This document shows positions 19,101-27,738 of a stretch of DNA of 64,000 nucleotides, piece after piece. Origin of the DNA: Stigmatella ashevillena (GTDB lineage Bacteria; Myxococcota; Myxococcia; Myxococcales; Myxococcaceae); assembly GCF_028368975.1 (NCBI RefSeq), contig NZ_JAQNDM010000001.1:310001-374000 (forward strand), written 5' to 3'. Below the pieces are notes generated by a model. It ran no database searches and was not told the DNA's origin. It worked only from the letters and a program-made list of their open reading frames with translations. Each line of letters starts with the position of its first letter. The first letter of the stretch is position 1. Both the position numbers and the translations under genes were made by a program.

Positions 19101-20074
19101 AGGTGCAGGTGAGGGACACCCAGCCGCCCACCCTCACGTGTCCTGCCTCCCTTTTCCGGCAAGCCACCGGCCCTGACGGTGCTGCCGTGAGCTACTCGAG
19201 CGCTCGGTCGAGTGACACCGTCTCGGCCGTGACGCTGAGCTACAGCCATGCCTCGGGCAGCACGTTTCCCGTGGGCGGCACGTCCGTCCTCGTCACCGCC
19301 ACGGACGCCTCGGGCAACTCGAAGCAGTGCCACTTCGCGGTGACCGTGAGAGACTCGACGCCCCCGAGCATCACCTGCCCTGCCCCCGTCTTCGCCGAGG
19401 CCACCCTCCCCTCTGGCACCCTCGCAAGCTATCCAGATGCCACCGCGACGGACATCGTCACCCCCTCGCCGGAGGTGACCTACCAGCCAGTGCCAGGGAC
19501 TCTGTTGCCCTTTGGCCTCACATCCGTGGTGGCGACGGCCAAGGACGCCTCCGGCAACACCGCGGCCTGCTCCTTCACGATGACGGTGCGCGACACCACT
19601 CCGCCGGAGGTCTCCTGCCCGGAGGATCTCACCACGGAGCCCACCCGCGAGGAGGGCCGCCCGGTGGACTTCCCGCCCGCCACGGCCCATGACGCGGTGA
19701 CGCCCGAGCCAGAGCTCACGTATGACCCCGCGCCGGGAAGCACTTTCCCGTTGGGGACGACGATCGTCACCGTGCAAGCCCGCGATGCGGCGGCCAACTC
19801 CGCCTCGTGCTTCTTTCGTGTGACGGTGCCTCGCGAGCTCACGGTCCCAGATGCCGGAACGGACGCTGGCCCACAGCCTCCGGACGATGCCGGCACACAG
19901 CCCACGGACGATGCCGGGACGCAGCCCGGCACGGATGGGGGCGTGAGCACGCCCCCCGAGGAGGACACCTCGGGTTGCGGCTGCTCGGCAGATAGCCCGG
20001 CCGCGAGCGCAGGATGGGGCGCCCTGCTCCTGCTGGGCTGGACGGTGACGCGGCGACGGGCGCGCCGCGGATGA
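16172..20074 (+). CDS. Giant ELWxxDGT-repeat lipoprotein with HYR domains and MYXO-CTERM tail
   Basis: 1300 residues. A lipoprotein signal (about 1-20, lipobox LGGC) is followed by about 16 tandem copies (about 60-900) of a unit carrying [EL]-x-W-x-[TS]-D-G-T-x-x-G-T. These are spaced about 45-65 residues and interleaved with LYFxA strands, probably a beta-propeller or solenoid. Four HYR (hyalin) domains then occur (about 905-1235), each starting PPxxTCP and containing FPLGT and NAxSCxF motifs. A Asp/Ala/Gly/Thr/Pro linker (PDAGTDAG style) leads to a C-terminal CGC motif, a hydrophobic helix and RRRARRG. That is the MYXO-CTERM surface-sorting signal. Having both a lipobox and a MYXO-CTERM tail is notable. 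It is likely surface-exposed, with an adhesion or matrix role (inference). Confidence 0.88.
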   Translation: MKTAWQAVGWLTLGWMSLGGCSEPETRDEAPPASHTAHRQGVGATVPAQLVRDIHSSQGSTPGSSPSYFTVSGSNAYFFASEASSGRELWKTDGTAAGTRLVKDFVPGTSSPSGLPQTNPPRAADDPPLVALGGQVYFSLAHTSWSLELWRTDGTATGTVQVKDFCPLACSNSLRFLMAFNGRLFFALNDTEGAEPWTSDGTEVGTQRLANISPGSGSSSPHAFTAWKGALYFLATSSSASGEELWRTDGTPAGTVRVALGSSYSKITALAPVGDVLYFAASDASGEELWRTDGTLAGTRKVSDLNPGSASSSPRALTAAGGRLYFVANTDMGSGLWVTDGTADGTVMLQQGLYDTPRSLAPLGQRLFFVSGDLQTGMEPWVTDGTPEGTQMLANLWPDKPSRAYSSDPGVLSTVGNSLYFTANLPDAQGSLWVTDGTPEGTQRVSGGPDGLGIVDIRGGGAALGGQLLVSGLNPSALSGFDPFMTDGTSEGTRRVKNINPPRSSSSPAELTAAGGRLYLRASDGTSGSELWTSDGTPAGTRLLDLKPGASSSQPQELKALGDWVLFFSSFRREELWRSDGTAAGTLRLKTFQPLPTSNQFGRAVLFEGFHYFTAVDSGGLELWRSNGTPEGTSRVIDLMPGAQSGMLDSELFSMGNRLYFMGNDGVRGQSLWRTDGTETGTQLVRENISPLRHFVDRNGTLFFAGDVSLWKSDGTGAGTQKVRSHSISISSLTLLDGTLYYFAGNELWRSTGTSGGTTKVATFDTQNTAISAPLVPMRGALFFSVQSPIGNELWRSDGTLQGTGLFREFLPGPASGVDHNQPFLVLHPEELLLLVASDESTGREIWATDGVDSWRVTDIAPQEGNTNPTSLMRMGDFVYFTADDGTGAEPWRIPVQALVDTTPPSLTCPANRPPLEATAPGGALVTYPPAVASDDRTSVLNVTYSQTSGTTFPLGTHTVTATVKDTAGNATSCSFQVQVRDTQPPTLTCPASLFRQATGPDGAAVSYSSARSSDTVSAVTLSYSHASGSTFPVGGTSVLVTATDASGNSKQCHFAVTVRDSTPPSITCPAPVFAEATLPSGTLASYPDATATDIVTPSPEVTYQPVPGTLLPFGLTSVVATAKDASGNTAACSFTMTVRDTTPPEVSCPEDLTTEPTREEGRPVDFPPATAHDAVTPEPELTYDPAPGSTFPLGTTIVTVQARDAAANSASCFFRVTVPRELTVPDAGTDAGPQPPDDAGTQPTDDAGTQPGTDGGVSTPPEEDTSGCGCSADSPAASAGWGALLLLGWTVTRRRARRG

Positions 20075-20078
20075 ACCC

Positions 20079-20633
20079 CTACGAGGACAGGGGCTCCAAC
20101 CGGGCGGCGGCGCGCGGCGCACCGAGCGCCCGGGCGTAGTCCAATGCCGTGCGCCGGTCCGCGTCCCGCTGCTCACGGTTCGCACCGCGCTGGAGCAACA
20201 ACTCCAGCACGTCCAGCTTGTCGAACATGGCCGCGAACATCAGCGCTGTGCGCCCGTCGCTCCCCGCGCCGTCCACCCGTGCACCGCCATCCAGGAGCAG
20301 CGTGGCGATGGCCACGTTGCCCTTGAAGGCCGCGCCCGCCAGCGGCGTCTGCCCAGCGTCGTTGGTCTGCTCCGGATCCGCACCGCGCTCCAGCAGCAGG
20401 CGGGAGGCCTCCTCGCGGCCGTTGTAGCTGGCGAGCATCAACAGCGAATCCCCTCGCTCATTGCGCAGCCCCGCGGGCAACCCCGCGTCGAGCATCCCCC
20501 GCAGCCTCTGGACATCACCCGCGCGTGCGAGCGTGAAGGCCATCCTCGCCCATTCCAAAACAGCGCCATCGCTGGCATCGGGGATCACCGCGGCGGGGAG
20601 AACAACGTCATTCGTGACGGTCTTCGGATTCAT
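20079..20633 (-). CDS. Ankyrin-repeat protein of the catalase operon
   Basis: A 184-residue protein with about four ankyrin repeats from residue 33 on. Each shows the DxxGxTxLMxA/ALLLxxGA pattern (RNERGDSLLMLAS, TNDAGQTPLAGAA, GSDGRTALMFAA, DADRRTALDYA). It lies 15 bp after the catalase gene on the same strand. In Pseudomonas aeruginosa an ankyrin protein (AnkB) encoded beside katB is needed for full catalase activity, and the same pairing is seen here. A role as catalase partner or heme-loading helper is inferred. Its stop is four bases from the stop of the convergent giant lipoprotein gene. Confidence 0.85.
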   Translation of the reverse strand: MNPKTVTNDVVLPAAVIPDASDGAVLEWARMAFTLARAGDVQRLRGMLDAGLPAGLRNERGDSLLMLASYNGREEASRLLLERGADPEQTNDAGQTPLAGAAFKGNVAIATLLLDGGARVDGAGSDGRTALMFAAMFDKLDVLELLLQRGANREQRDADRRTALDYARALGAPRAAARLEPLSS

Positions 20634-20648
20634 GGTGCGTGTTCCCTT

Positions 20649-22121
20649 CTAGCGAGCGTGGCGGAGCTTCTGGACGGCGGTGGCGAGGCGGGAGCCGTAC
20701 TCCTCATCGGCGGCACGGAAGTGAGCGATGGCGCGGCTGATGATGTCCTCGCGGCTCACCTGCGCGAGGCTGCCCGAGATGTTCTCCACCAAGCGCTGCT
20801 TCTCCGGCTCCGTCATCAACCGGTAGAGGGCTCCGGCCTGCACGAAGTCGTTGTCCTCCGCGTGCTTGCCGTGGACGTAGGCGCCCGTCACGCCGCTGAC
20901 TTCGTAGCCCACGCCGGGGGCCTCGTCCGTCTGCACGGGACCGTTGAAGCTGTTCGGCTCATAGTTGGGACCGCGTCCACCGTTGCCGTCGAGGCGCATG
21001 GCGCCGTCACGGCCGTAGTTGCGCGCCCCTCCCTTCACGCCGCGCGGTGAGTTCACCGGAAGTTGCGTGCTGTTGATGCCCAGCCGGTACCGGTGCGCGT
21101 CGCCGTAGGCGAACAGGCGCGCCTGGAGCATCCGGTCCGGGGAGGGGCCAATGCCGGGCACGAAGTTCGCCGGGTCCAGCGCCGCCTGCTCCACGTCCGC
21201 GAAGAAGTTGTCCGGGGTCCGGTTGAGGACCAGCTTGCCCACCTCCATGAGCGGGTAGTCCTTGTAGGGCCACACCTTGGTGAGATCGAACGGGTTGAAG
21301 CGGTAGTTGACCGCGGCGGCCTCCGGCATCACCTGGACTTTGAGCGTCCACGAGGGAAACTCGCCGCGCTCGATGGCCCGGTACAAGTCTCGTTGGTGGT
21401 GCTGCGGCTCCTTCCCTCCGATCGCCTCCGCCTCCTGCGTGGTGAGAATGCGGATGCCCTGATCCGTCTTGAAATGGAACTTCACCCAGAAGCGCTCGCC
21501 CTGCGCGTTCACCCACTGGAAGGTGTGCGAACCGAAGCCGTCCATGTGCCGCAGCGTCGCCGGGATGCCCCGGTCACCAAAGAGCCAGGTGAACTGGTGC
21601 GTGGCCTCCGGAGAGTAGGAGAAGAAGTCCCAGACGTTGTCGGGCTCCTGGCTGTTCGTGTACGGGTCGTACTTCTGCGAGTGGATGAAGTCCGGGAACT
21701 TGATGCCGTCACGCAGAAAGAACACGGGCGTGTTGTTGCCCACCAGGTCCCAGTTGCCATCCTCCGTGTAGAAGCGCACGCCGAAGCCCCGCGGATCCCT
21801 CGCCGTGTCGGGAGCGCCCTTGGAGCCGGCCACGGTGGAGAAGCGCAGGAAGACCTCCGTCTTCTTGCCCACCTCGCTGAACAGCTTCATGCGCGTGTAA
21901 CGCGGCACGTCCCGGGAGGTGACTTCAAAGGTGCCATAGGCGCCGGAGCCCACCGCGTGCACCACGCGCTCCGGGATGCGCTCGCGGTTGAAGCGGGCCA
22001 GCTTCTCCAGCAAGTGGTGATCCTGCAGCAGCACCGGGCCACTGGGCCCCGCGGTCTGCGAGTGCTGGTTGTCGGAGACGGGAGCTCCCGCTTCGGTGGT
22101 CAGGACAGGGCGCTTGGACAC
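20649..22121 (-). CDS. Monofunctional heme catalase (small subunit, clade 3 type)
   Basis: 490 residues starting GTG 22121, with AAGGAGA six bases upstream; upstream in-frame codons have no such site. It decomposes hydrogen peroxide to water and oxygen in the cytoplasm. The distal His is H55 in [12 protein letters not shown], the heme-pocket Asn lies in the [12 protein letters not shown] region, and the proximal heme Tyr is in [12 protein letters not shown]. Length matches small-subunit catalases. It is transcribed divergently from oxyR across a 128-bp gap holding an OxyR-type operator, and an ankyrin gene follows. Peroxide induction through OxyR is strongly suggested. Confidence 0.95.
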   Translation of the reverse strand: MSKRPVLTTEAGAPVSDNQHSQTAGPSGPVLLQDHHLLEKLARFNRERIPERVVHAVGSGAYGTFEVTSRDVPRYTRMKLFSEVGKKTEVFLRFSTVAGSKGAPDTARDPRGFGVRFYTEDGNWDLVGNNTPVFFLRDGIKFPDFIHSQKYDPYTNSQEPDNVWDFFSYSPEATHQFTWLFGDRGIPATLRHMDGFGSHTFQWVNAQGERFWVKFHFKTDQGIRILTTQEAEAIGGKEPQHHQRDLYRAIERGEFPSWTLKVQVMPEAAAVNYRFNPFDLTKVWPYKDYPLMEVGKLVLNRTPDNFFADVEQAALDPANFVPGIGPSPDRMLQARLFAYGDAHRYRLGINSTQLPVNSPRGVKGGARNYGRDGAMRLDGNGGRGPNYEPNSFNGPVQTDEAPGVGYEVSGVTGAYVHGKHAEDNDFVQAGALYRLMTEPEKQRLVENISGSLAQVSREDIISRAIAHFRAADEEYGSRLATAVQKLRHAR

Positions 22122-22213
22122 GGATTCTCTCCTTCGTGAGGACTTCGGACTGCTTCGACAGAGAGAAAAGTAGAGAGGTCGCCGCAATCCGGCCAAGACA
22201 TCGTTCGGATGGA

Positions 22214-22236
22214 ATTGATAGGCTGGGGCTATCGAT
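22214..22236. promoter_or_regulatory. OxyR-type operator
   Basis: An inverted repeat ATTGATAG - 7 bases - CTATCGAT, with arms at 22214-22221 and 22229-22236. It contains the ATAG-N7-CTAT core that defines half of the OxyR tetramer site. It ends 13 bases before the oxyR start codon and about 93 bases upstream of the catalase start. One protein bound here could repress oxyR and activate the catalase gene. The outer half-sites are weak. Confidence 0.7.
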
Positions 22237-22249
22237 TCCCGGAGGACCC

Positions 22250-23197
22250 ATGGCCTCGCTGAATGACATCTCCCTGCGGCAACTCGAATACCTGGTGGCG
22301 GTGGCGGACCTGCTGGGCTTCCGGCGGGCGGCCGAGCACTGCCACGTCTCCCAGCCTGCCCTGAGCGCCCAGATTCAACACCTCGAAGCCGTGCTGGGGG
22401 TGAAGCTGTTCGAGCGGGACTCACGCCGGGTGATGCTCACGCCCGCGGGCACGGAGTTGGTCGCCCGGGCGCGGCGGGTGCTCACCGAGGCGGGGGACAT
22501 CCTGAAGGCCGCGGAGCGGATGGGCGACCCGTTCGCGGGCCCGCTGCACCTGGGGGCCATCCCCACGGTGGCGCCCTACGTGCTGCCGGAGGTGGTGCCC
22601 GTGCTGGTGAAGCGCTACCCGAAGCTGCAACTGCGGCTGCGCGAGGAGAAGACGGCGCTGCTCATGCGCGACATGGACGAGGGCCGACTGGACGCCGCGC
22701 TGCTGGCGTTGGACGAGGAACTGGGCCGAGCGGTGGAGCACGAGGTCATCGCGGAAGACCCCTTTGTCGTCGCGGCGCCCCCGGGACACCCCCTGGAGCG
22801 CAAGAAGCAGGTACACCTTCGCGACCTGGACGACGAGAACGTGCTCCTCCTTGAGGACGGGCATTGCTTCCGCAGCCAGACGCTGGCGCTGTGCACGCGG
22901 GTGGGAGCACATGAAGTGGACTTCCGGGCCACGAGCCTGACGACGCTCGCGCAGATGGTCATGGGGGCCGGCAGCATCACGTTGCTGCCCCAGCTCGCGG
23001 TGTCCATGGAGAACCGGCAAGGACAGCTCGTGGTGCGGCCCTTCGCCCCGCCCGGGCCCGGCCGGACGCTCGTGCTCGCCTGGCGCCCCGGCCACCCGAG
23101 GGCCGAAGCGCTGCGCACCATCGCCGGGACGCTGCGCTCCGCGTGGCCCGGCGGGATCCGGCCGCCTCGAAGCCGGGCAGCGCCCTCTCCTGGGTGA
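22250..23197 (+). CDS. oxyR: OxyR, LysR-family peroxide sensor
   Basis: 315 residues from ATG 22250, directly preceded by GGAGGACCC. An N-terminal LysR helix-turn-helix (about 5-65, [30 protein letters not shown]) precedes a LysR substrate-binding fold. The OxyR redox cysteines are both present: C206 in EDGHCFRSQ and C215 in [10 protein letters not shown]. The spacing of nine equals that of C199/C208 in E. coli OxyR, and the [13 protein letters not shown] block follows as in that protein. It therefore should sense H2O2 by disulfide formation and activate the divergent catalase-ankyrin operon. The extra Arg/Pro tail (about 295-315) is unusual but low complexity. Confidence 0.95.
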   Translation: MASLNDISLRQLEYLVAVADLLGFRRAAEHCHVSQPALSAQIQHLEAVLGVKLFERDSRRVMLTPAGTELVARARRVLTEAGDILKAAERMGDPFAGPLHLGAIPTVAPYVLPEVVPVLVKRYPKLQLRLREEKTALLMRDMDEGRLDAALLALDEELGRAVEHEVIAEDPFVVAAPPGHPLERKKQVHLRDLDDENVLLLEDGHCFRSQTLALCTRVGAHEVDFRATSLTTLAQMVMGAGSITLLPQLAVSMENRQGQLVVRPFAPPGPGRTLVLAWRPGHPRAEALRTIAGTLRSAWPGGIRPPRSRAAPSPG

Positions 23198-23254
23198 GCA
23201 GGTCAACACTGGGCCTGTCCTTTCGTCCATGGACGCTTCATCCCATCATCTGCC

Positions 23255-25300
23255 ATGGCTGTAGGCCACATGGGCGACACACTTCGTTTCATCTGGCTCT
23301 TGGGGACACTGATACTCGGAGGCCTCTCGTGTGCCGGAGAGAGACGCTCCGCGGTTCCACCCCCTCCAACGCGTGAGCCCACGACCCTCACGCCCTCTCA
23401 TCCGCTGGATGCCTTTTCCGCAGCGGAGTTTGAAGAGGCCGTCCAGCTCTTGCGCGGGCAAGGGCACGTGAATGAGAACACCTCGTTTCCCCTGGTCACG
23501 CCCTGGGAGCCCTCCAAACAGGAGCTGGACGCCTTTCACCCGGGAGACCCCGTCCAGCGGCGTGTGCTCGTGGTGGCCTATGACTCCGCACGGAACGAGA
23601 CCTTCGAGGCCATCGTCCGTGTGACGCCTCCGGGCGCCGTCGAGCGCTGGACGCGGGTCCCCGGTGTCCAGCCGCCCCTGAGCACGCAGGACTTCGACAA
23701 GGCGAAGGCGCTGTTGTGGCAAGACCCGCAGTGGCGGGCGGCGTTGCGCCGACGCGGTGTGACCAACCCCCAGCACCTCTACATCGACACCTGGGCCATG
23801 GGGCCTTCCCCCGATCCCCAGTTGAAGGACCACCGGCTGGTGAAAACCCTGCCCTTCTTCAAAGGCGACACGATCTATTCCTATGCGCGGCCCGTGGAGG
23901 GACTGCTCGCGCTCGTCGACCTCACAGCGCAGAAGGTGGTGGAGGTCACCGACCGAGGGGAAGTGCCAATGCCCAAGGGGGTGGGGGCCTATGACGAGCA
24001 GGCCGTGGGACCGCTTCGCCCTCGCCCTCACCCCGTCGTCCCAACCCAGCCGGAGGGCGCGAACTTCACCCTGACGGGCAATGAGGTGCGCTGGCAGAAC
24101 TGGCGCTTCCGCGTGGAAGTCCATCCGCGCGAAGGACCGGTCCTCCACCAGGTGACCTACACAGATCAGGGCCGGGAGCGGAAGATCCTCCACCGCCTCT
24201 CGCTCTCCGAGATGCTCGTCCCCTATGGAGATCCCCAGGACACGTGGTCCTGGAGGAGCGCCTTCGATGTGGGGGAGTACACCTTTGGAGACAAGACCAG
24301 CCCGCTCGACCCAGGGATCGACGTTCCGTCCAACGCCACCTTCCTCTCGTCGGCGTACGTGGACCCCTCCGGCAAGGCCCGGGAGATCCCTCGCGCTCTC
24401 GCCCTCCATGAGCGAGACGGTGGCGTCCTGTGGAAGCACTACGACGCCCACCTGAAGCACAACGAATCCAGGCGGGGAATCGAGCTGGTGGTGTCGTTCG
24501 GCGTTGTCATCGAGAACTACGACTACATGCTGAACTACCTCTTCAAGCAGGATGGCTCACTGGATGTCCAGGTGGTCCTCACGGGCATCATGCTCGCCAA
24601 GGCCGTCCCGCCCCAGACGGGCCAGGCCCCTCATGCGGAGCACGAGGCGTACGGCCACAAGGTCGCGGAGGGCGTGGTCGCCGTCCACCACCAGCACTTC
24701 TTCAGCTTCCGGCTCGACTTCGACGTGGATGGACTCCGCAATTCCCTGCTGGAGATGAACACCGCGTCGCTCCCGCCCGGCCCGGCCAACCCCGTGGGCA
24801 ACGCCTTTTCCATGCGCATGGAGCCCCTGCGCACCGAGCTCCAGGCCCAGCGCGACATGAGCCTCGCGCATGCCCGGCGGTGGTTGATCATCAACCCCAA
24901 CGAGCGCAATGCGCTGGGACATCCCACGGGCTACGCGCTCATCCCCGGGGAGAACTCCCTTCCCTTCGCGTTACCGGAGAACCTGTCGCGCCAGCGCGCG
25001 GGCTTCATCAACCACGCCTTCTGGGCCACGCGCTACGCCCCCGAGGAGCTGAGCGCCGCGGGCCCCTACCCCAATCAAAGCCAGGGCGGCGATGGGCTCC
25101 CCTCTTGGGTGAAGGACGATCAGCCGTTGGTCAACGAGGATGTGGTGGTCTGGTACACGCTCGGCGTGACGCACACCCCTCGACCCGAGGAGTGGCCCGT
25201 CATGCCAGCCGCTCACGCGGGCTTCAAGCTGCTGCCCGTGGGCTTCTTCACGCGCAACCCAGCGCTCGATCTGCCCATGGCGCCCCAGATGACGCCTTGA
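23255..25300 (+). CDS. Copper-containing primary amine oxidase, lipoprotein-like
   Basis: 681 residues. The N-terminal signal contains GGLSC and fits a lipoprotein or exported protein. The copper amine oxidase fold is complete: D338 (SAFDVGEY) is the catalytic base, and Y422 in IENYDY is the precursor of the topaquinone cofactor (consensus N-Y-D/E). H479 and H481 (VHHQHFF) and H654 (AAHAGF) are the copper ligands. It oxidises primary amines to aldehyde, H2O2 and ammonia. The peroxide it makes would appear in the periplasm or outside, and it is encoded just after oxyR. A functional tie to the peroxide module is suggestive only. It is on the plus strand 57 bp after oxyR. Confidence 0.9.
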   Translation: MAVGHMGDTLRFIWLLGTLILGGLSCAGERRSAVPPPPTREPTTLTPSHPLDAFSAAEFEEAVQLLRGQGHVNENTSFPLVTPWEPSKQELDAFHPGDPVQRRVLVVAYDSARNETFEAIVRVTPPGAVERWTRVPGVQPPLSTQDFDKAKALLWQDPQWRAALRRRGVTNPQHLYIDTWAMGPSPDPQLKDHRLVKTLPFFKGDTIYSYARPVEGLLALVDLTAQKVVEVTDRGEVPMPKGVGAYDEQAVGPLRPRPHPVVPTQPEGANFTLTGNEVRWQNWRFRVEVHPREGPVLHQVTYTDQGRERKILHRLSLSEMLVPYGDPQDTWSWRSAFDVGEYTFGDKTSPLDPGIDVPSNATFLSSAYVDPSGKAREIPRALALHERDGGVLWKHYDAHLKHNESRRGIELVVSFGVVIENYDYMLNYLFKQDGSLDVQVVLTGIMLAKAVPPQTGQAPHAEHEAYGHKVAEGVVAVHHQHFFSFRLDFDVDGLRNSLLEMNTASLPPGPANPVGNAFSMRMEPLRTELQAQRDMSLAHARRWLIINPNERNALGHPTGYALIPGENSLPFALPENLSRQRAGFINHAFWATRYAPEELSAAGPYPNQSQGGDGLPSWVKDDQPLVNEDVVVWYTLGVTHTPRPEEWPVMPAAHAGFKLLPVGFFTRNPALDLPMAPQMTP

Positions 25301-25352
25301 AGCGCGCGGGTCCCTCTGGGAGAGTCGCGCCACGACCGGAGGAACACACCTG

Positions 25353-25941
25353 ATGCAGCCCCTCGAAGGCCGGTTCGCCGGCCGCACCGTTGTCGTCACC
25401 GGCGCTGGCGCGGGGATCGGCCATGCGACCGCCTCGCGGCTCATGCGCGAGGGCGCCCGCGTCGTTGCCAGCGATATCGCCCAGGACCGTCTTGCCGCCC
25501 TTGAAGCGGAGAGCCCCCGGGGCGCCCTGGTGACCGTCGCTGGCGACATTTCGGCCGAGGAGACGGTTCAGCGGATTGTTTCCGCCTGCGCGGGACGGAT
25601 CGATGCGCTGGCCAACAACGCGGGCATCATGGACGGCTTCCTACCGGCGGCGGAGATTGACGATGCCACGTGGGAGAAGGTTTTCGCCGTCAATGTGACC
25701 GCCGTCATGCGGCTCACCCGGGCCTTCCTGCCGATGATGATCGCGGCTGGCAGAGGCTCCATCGTCAACGTCGCCTCGGAAGCGGCGCTGCGCGGCTCGG
25801 CGGCCGGAGTCGCCTACACCGCCTCCAAGCACGCGCTGATCGGATTCACCAAGAACACGGCCTTCATGTACGGCTCCAAGGGCGTGCGCGTGAACATCGT
25901 GGCGCCGGGGCCGGTGCGGACCTCCATCAGCGGCGCCAAAG
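25353..25941 (+). pseudogene. 3'-truncated short-chain dehydrogenase (SDR)
   Basis: About 196 residues are clearly classical SDR. The cofactor loop is TGAGAGIG, then NNAGIM (for NNAG), an active Ser in IVNVASEAA, and the YTASK catalytic Tyr/Lys pair (YxxxK). The APGPVRTSISGA motif follows. The expected last 50 or so residues, including the C-terminal PVDGG-type motif, are missing. After about 25941 the sequence becomes the tail of an unrelated DUF3396 gene, so the open frame runs on as nonsense to 26000. ATG 25353 follows GGAGG-type sequence. Activity is unlikely because the substrate-binding C-terminus is lost. Confidence 0.75.
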
Positions 25942-26238
25942 GGTGCCTACTCGCTGACTTTTTTGGGCGCCCCGGTCCTGGAGAGGCTTGGAGGCACTGA
26001 GGGCCTGCGGTCCCGCCTGCATTCAGCAGATACCCGTGTTGAGGACTTGAGCACGAGCCGTGCCGTGGTGAGGCTCGGAGAATGGCCTGAGTCAGGGGAT
26101 CTGGAACACGGCTACACCCTGCCCTCGTACCGCGAGTTGGCGCAGGTGCTTGCGCCATGGACCTATCATGCCCCTCGCTCTCCTTGGAGTGGCTTCTCTG
26201 ATGAGGACGTCCACCAGTGGGAGTCCCGTTTCCTCTGA
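25942..26238 (+). pseudogene. 3' remnant of a DUF3396 (type VI immunity-like) gene
   Basis: About 98 residues in a different frame from the SDR, starting AYSLTFLGAPVLERLGG. They continue with VVRLGEWPESGDLEHG, LPSYRELAQVLAPW and end HQWESRFL. This matches the C-terminal third of DUF3396 proteins, described as immunity proteins of secreted effectors and common in myxobacteria. The N-terminal two thirds are gone. The junction with the SDR near 25941 looks like a deletion end point. Confidence 0.65.
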
Positions 26239-26309
26239 ACGGAAGAACAAAGTACGCTGGCACAATCCGGCTTATCGACCGAGACAGCCCCTTCTCGCAG
26301 GACGTGGCA

Positions 26310-26939
26310 ATGAGTCTCCGAATTCACAGTGCACTGCTTCTCGCTCTTTGCGCTTGCTCTACAACGGCGCCGAAGCAGCGGAACCAAGTGGCTATTCCCT
26401 GGGCAGCGCCTCTCGTTGCACCGAAGCCTGTTGCCGTTCCGGTTCCTATGGGCCTGACTCCCCCGATGACAGTCATGGTGGACCCCAACGTTCGGAAAAT
26501 GCAGGACTCAGAGACGAAACCCAAGGGATCTGGCTCGAACCGCAGCCCGCCTGCCCCGCTGACCTCGGCCCCTCGCCCAGAGTGCATTCCCAGGATTGTG
26601 CCTCACCGTGGTGGAGATCCCCTGCATGATGCGTGCGCAGACAAGATTCCGCAGAATGGCTTCCCTGGTTTCGAAGCGCTTGTCAATGGTAAGCACTTCG
26701 ATGCGCTCCAACACCGAGCAGGTGTGTTGTGGGAGATCAAGACCGACAGCTTCGACACGTTCACGGCCGCTCTTCAAAGAATTGTGATCGCAAAACAGGT
26801 TCCCGAGTTGCAGCACGAGCGCGAGATTGCAAGAACCTGTGGATTTGATTTCCGGGTCGGTGTTCGCAGTGCCGCGCACAAACGAGCATTGGAAGCCGTG
26901 GATCTCACCTTGAAAGTTGTTGTGATGGACTGGTGCTGA
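26310..26939 (+). CDS. DUF6310-type putative toxin lipoprotein
   Basis: 209 residues from ATG 26310. A short lipoprotein signal ends LALCAC. A Pro/Lys-rich linker (about 20-100) leads to a compact C-terminal domain (about 105-209) that starts PECIPRIVPHRGGDPLHDACAD. It includes a nuclease-like VLWEIKTDSFDT motif (E-x-K) and KQVPELQ, and ends LKVVVMDWC. I recognise this as the DUF6310 domain of myxobacterial lipoproteins. The E-x-K pair and layout suggest a nuclease-type toxin. The partner DUF5953 gene begins one base after this stop, the usual order of toxin then immunity gene. Function is inferred from this pattern and not demonstrated. Confidence 0.72.
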   Translation: MSLRIHSALLLALCACSTTAPKQRNQVAIPWAAPLVAPKPVAVPVPMGLTPPMTVMVDPNVRKMQDSETKPKGSGSNRSPPAPLTSAPRPECIPRIVPHRGGDPLHDACADKIPQNGFPGFEALVNGKHFDALQHRAGVLWEIKTDSFDTFTAALQRIVIAKQVPELQHEREIARTCGFDFRVGVRSAAHKRALEAVDLTLKVVVMDWC

Positions 26940-26940
26940 A

Positions 26941-27699
26941 ATGGTCACTCTTCACAGTTCCCTCGTCCTAAGCGCCTACGCTCCTGCACTACGGGTTGAT
27001 GCCGGACGCACTCTCGCTGTCGCCCGTGGAATAGAACGTGCGCTTCCCGGCTTGCGCTTGAAATGGACGATTTCTGACGAGGGGAAGTTCATCCCCTTGC
27101 CGCAGCGAGAGGAATGGCTCGCAGAGGCAGCTGCGCGAAGAAAACTGCCGATGCTTTGCAACGGCGATGAAAACTACCTCGTGACGGTTTCCGGATGGGA
27201 ACGCCCAGCGGGCATCTCCTCTGGGGGGCAACCACAGTTTGAAGTCCATGCAGAGTTACCGCTCGACGCGGCAAGCATCGCGGCGGCCGCAGAGATGCTG
27301 GAGGGCATGGCTGAGGGCGCACGCGCCTTCTGGGGGCGTGTGCTGCCAGCGAGTGTGGCGGAGGAGATGGCGCAGCAGGTCCGCCATCCCACGGAGGAGC
27401 AACATGCTTCCCCTCGGGGATTGCCGACGCTCAGGCTCCCCGAGAACCTTCCTTCACCTGAGATTCCACACCACTTGGGGTGGTTGAACTACTGGTCGGC
27501 CACTGCAGCACACGCCATCGGATTTCCAGACCCCTCACGAGATGCGGACCTCCTCTCGCGGGCGCGACGCACCGCAACGGGCGGATGGGTTGTCCGGCTC
27601 TCGGATGCGCCACTCTCTCTCGATAACCCTTCCCACCTCGACGTGCTCCTGCGCACCTATGAGCGGTTCCCGAAGATAGGGGGGCACTCCTCCCCTTGA
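26941..27699 (+). CDS. DUF5953-type putative immunity protein
   Basis: 252 residues, cytoplasmic, no signal peptide. The sequence resembles DUF5953 proteins, which occur beside DUF6310 genes in myxobacteria. Visible features are a hydrophobic start (TLHSSLVLSAYAPAL), a central AEMLEGMAEGARAFWG helix, and a C-terminal WVVRLSDAPLSLDNPSHLDVL block. Its start lies one base after the DUF6310 stop, so the two are almost certainly co-translated. A role in neutralising that protein inside the producing cell is an inference. Confidence 0.7.
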   Translation: MVTLHSSLVLSAYAPALRVDAGRTLAVARGIERALPGLRLKWTISDEGKFIPLPQREEWLAEAAARRKLPMLCNGDENYLVTVSGWERPAGISSGGQPQFEVHAELPLDAASIAAAAEMLEGMAEGARAFWGRVLPASVAEEMAQQVRHPTEEQHASPRGLPTLRLPENLPSPEIPHHLGWLNYWSATAAHAIGFPDPSRDADLLSRARRTATGGWVVRLSDAPLSLDNPSHLDVLLRTYERFPKIGGHSSP

Positions 27700-27738
27700 T
27701 GGCCTCACCGCTCACAGCGGCGATGGCCCTCCCCATGG

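Noticed and set aside
22136-22249. An N-terminal extension of OxyR from 22136
   Set aside because: ATG 22250 has a perfect GGAGG site and gives the standard OxyR N-terminus; the extension would overlap the operator.
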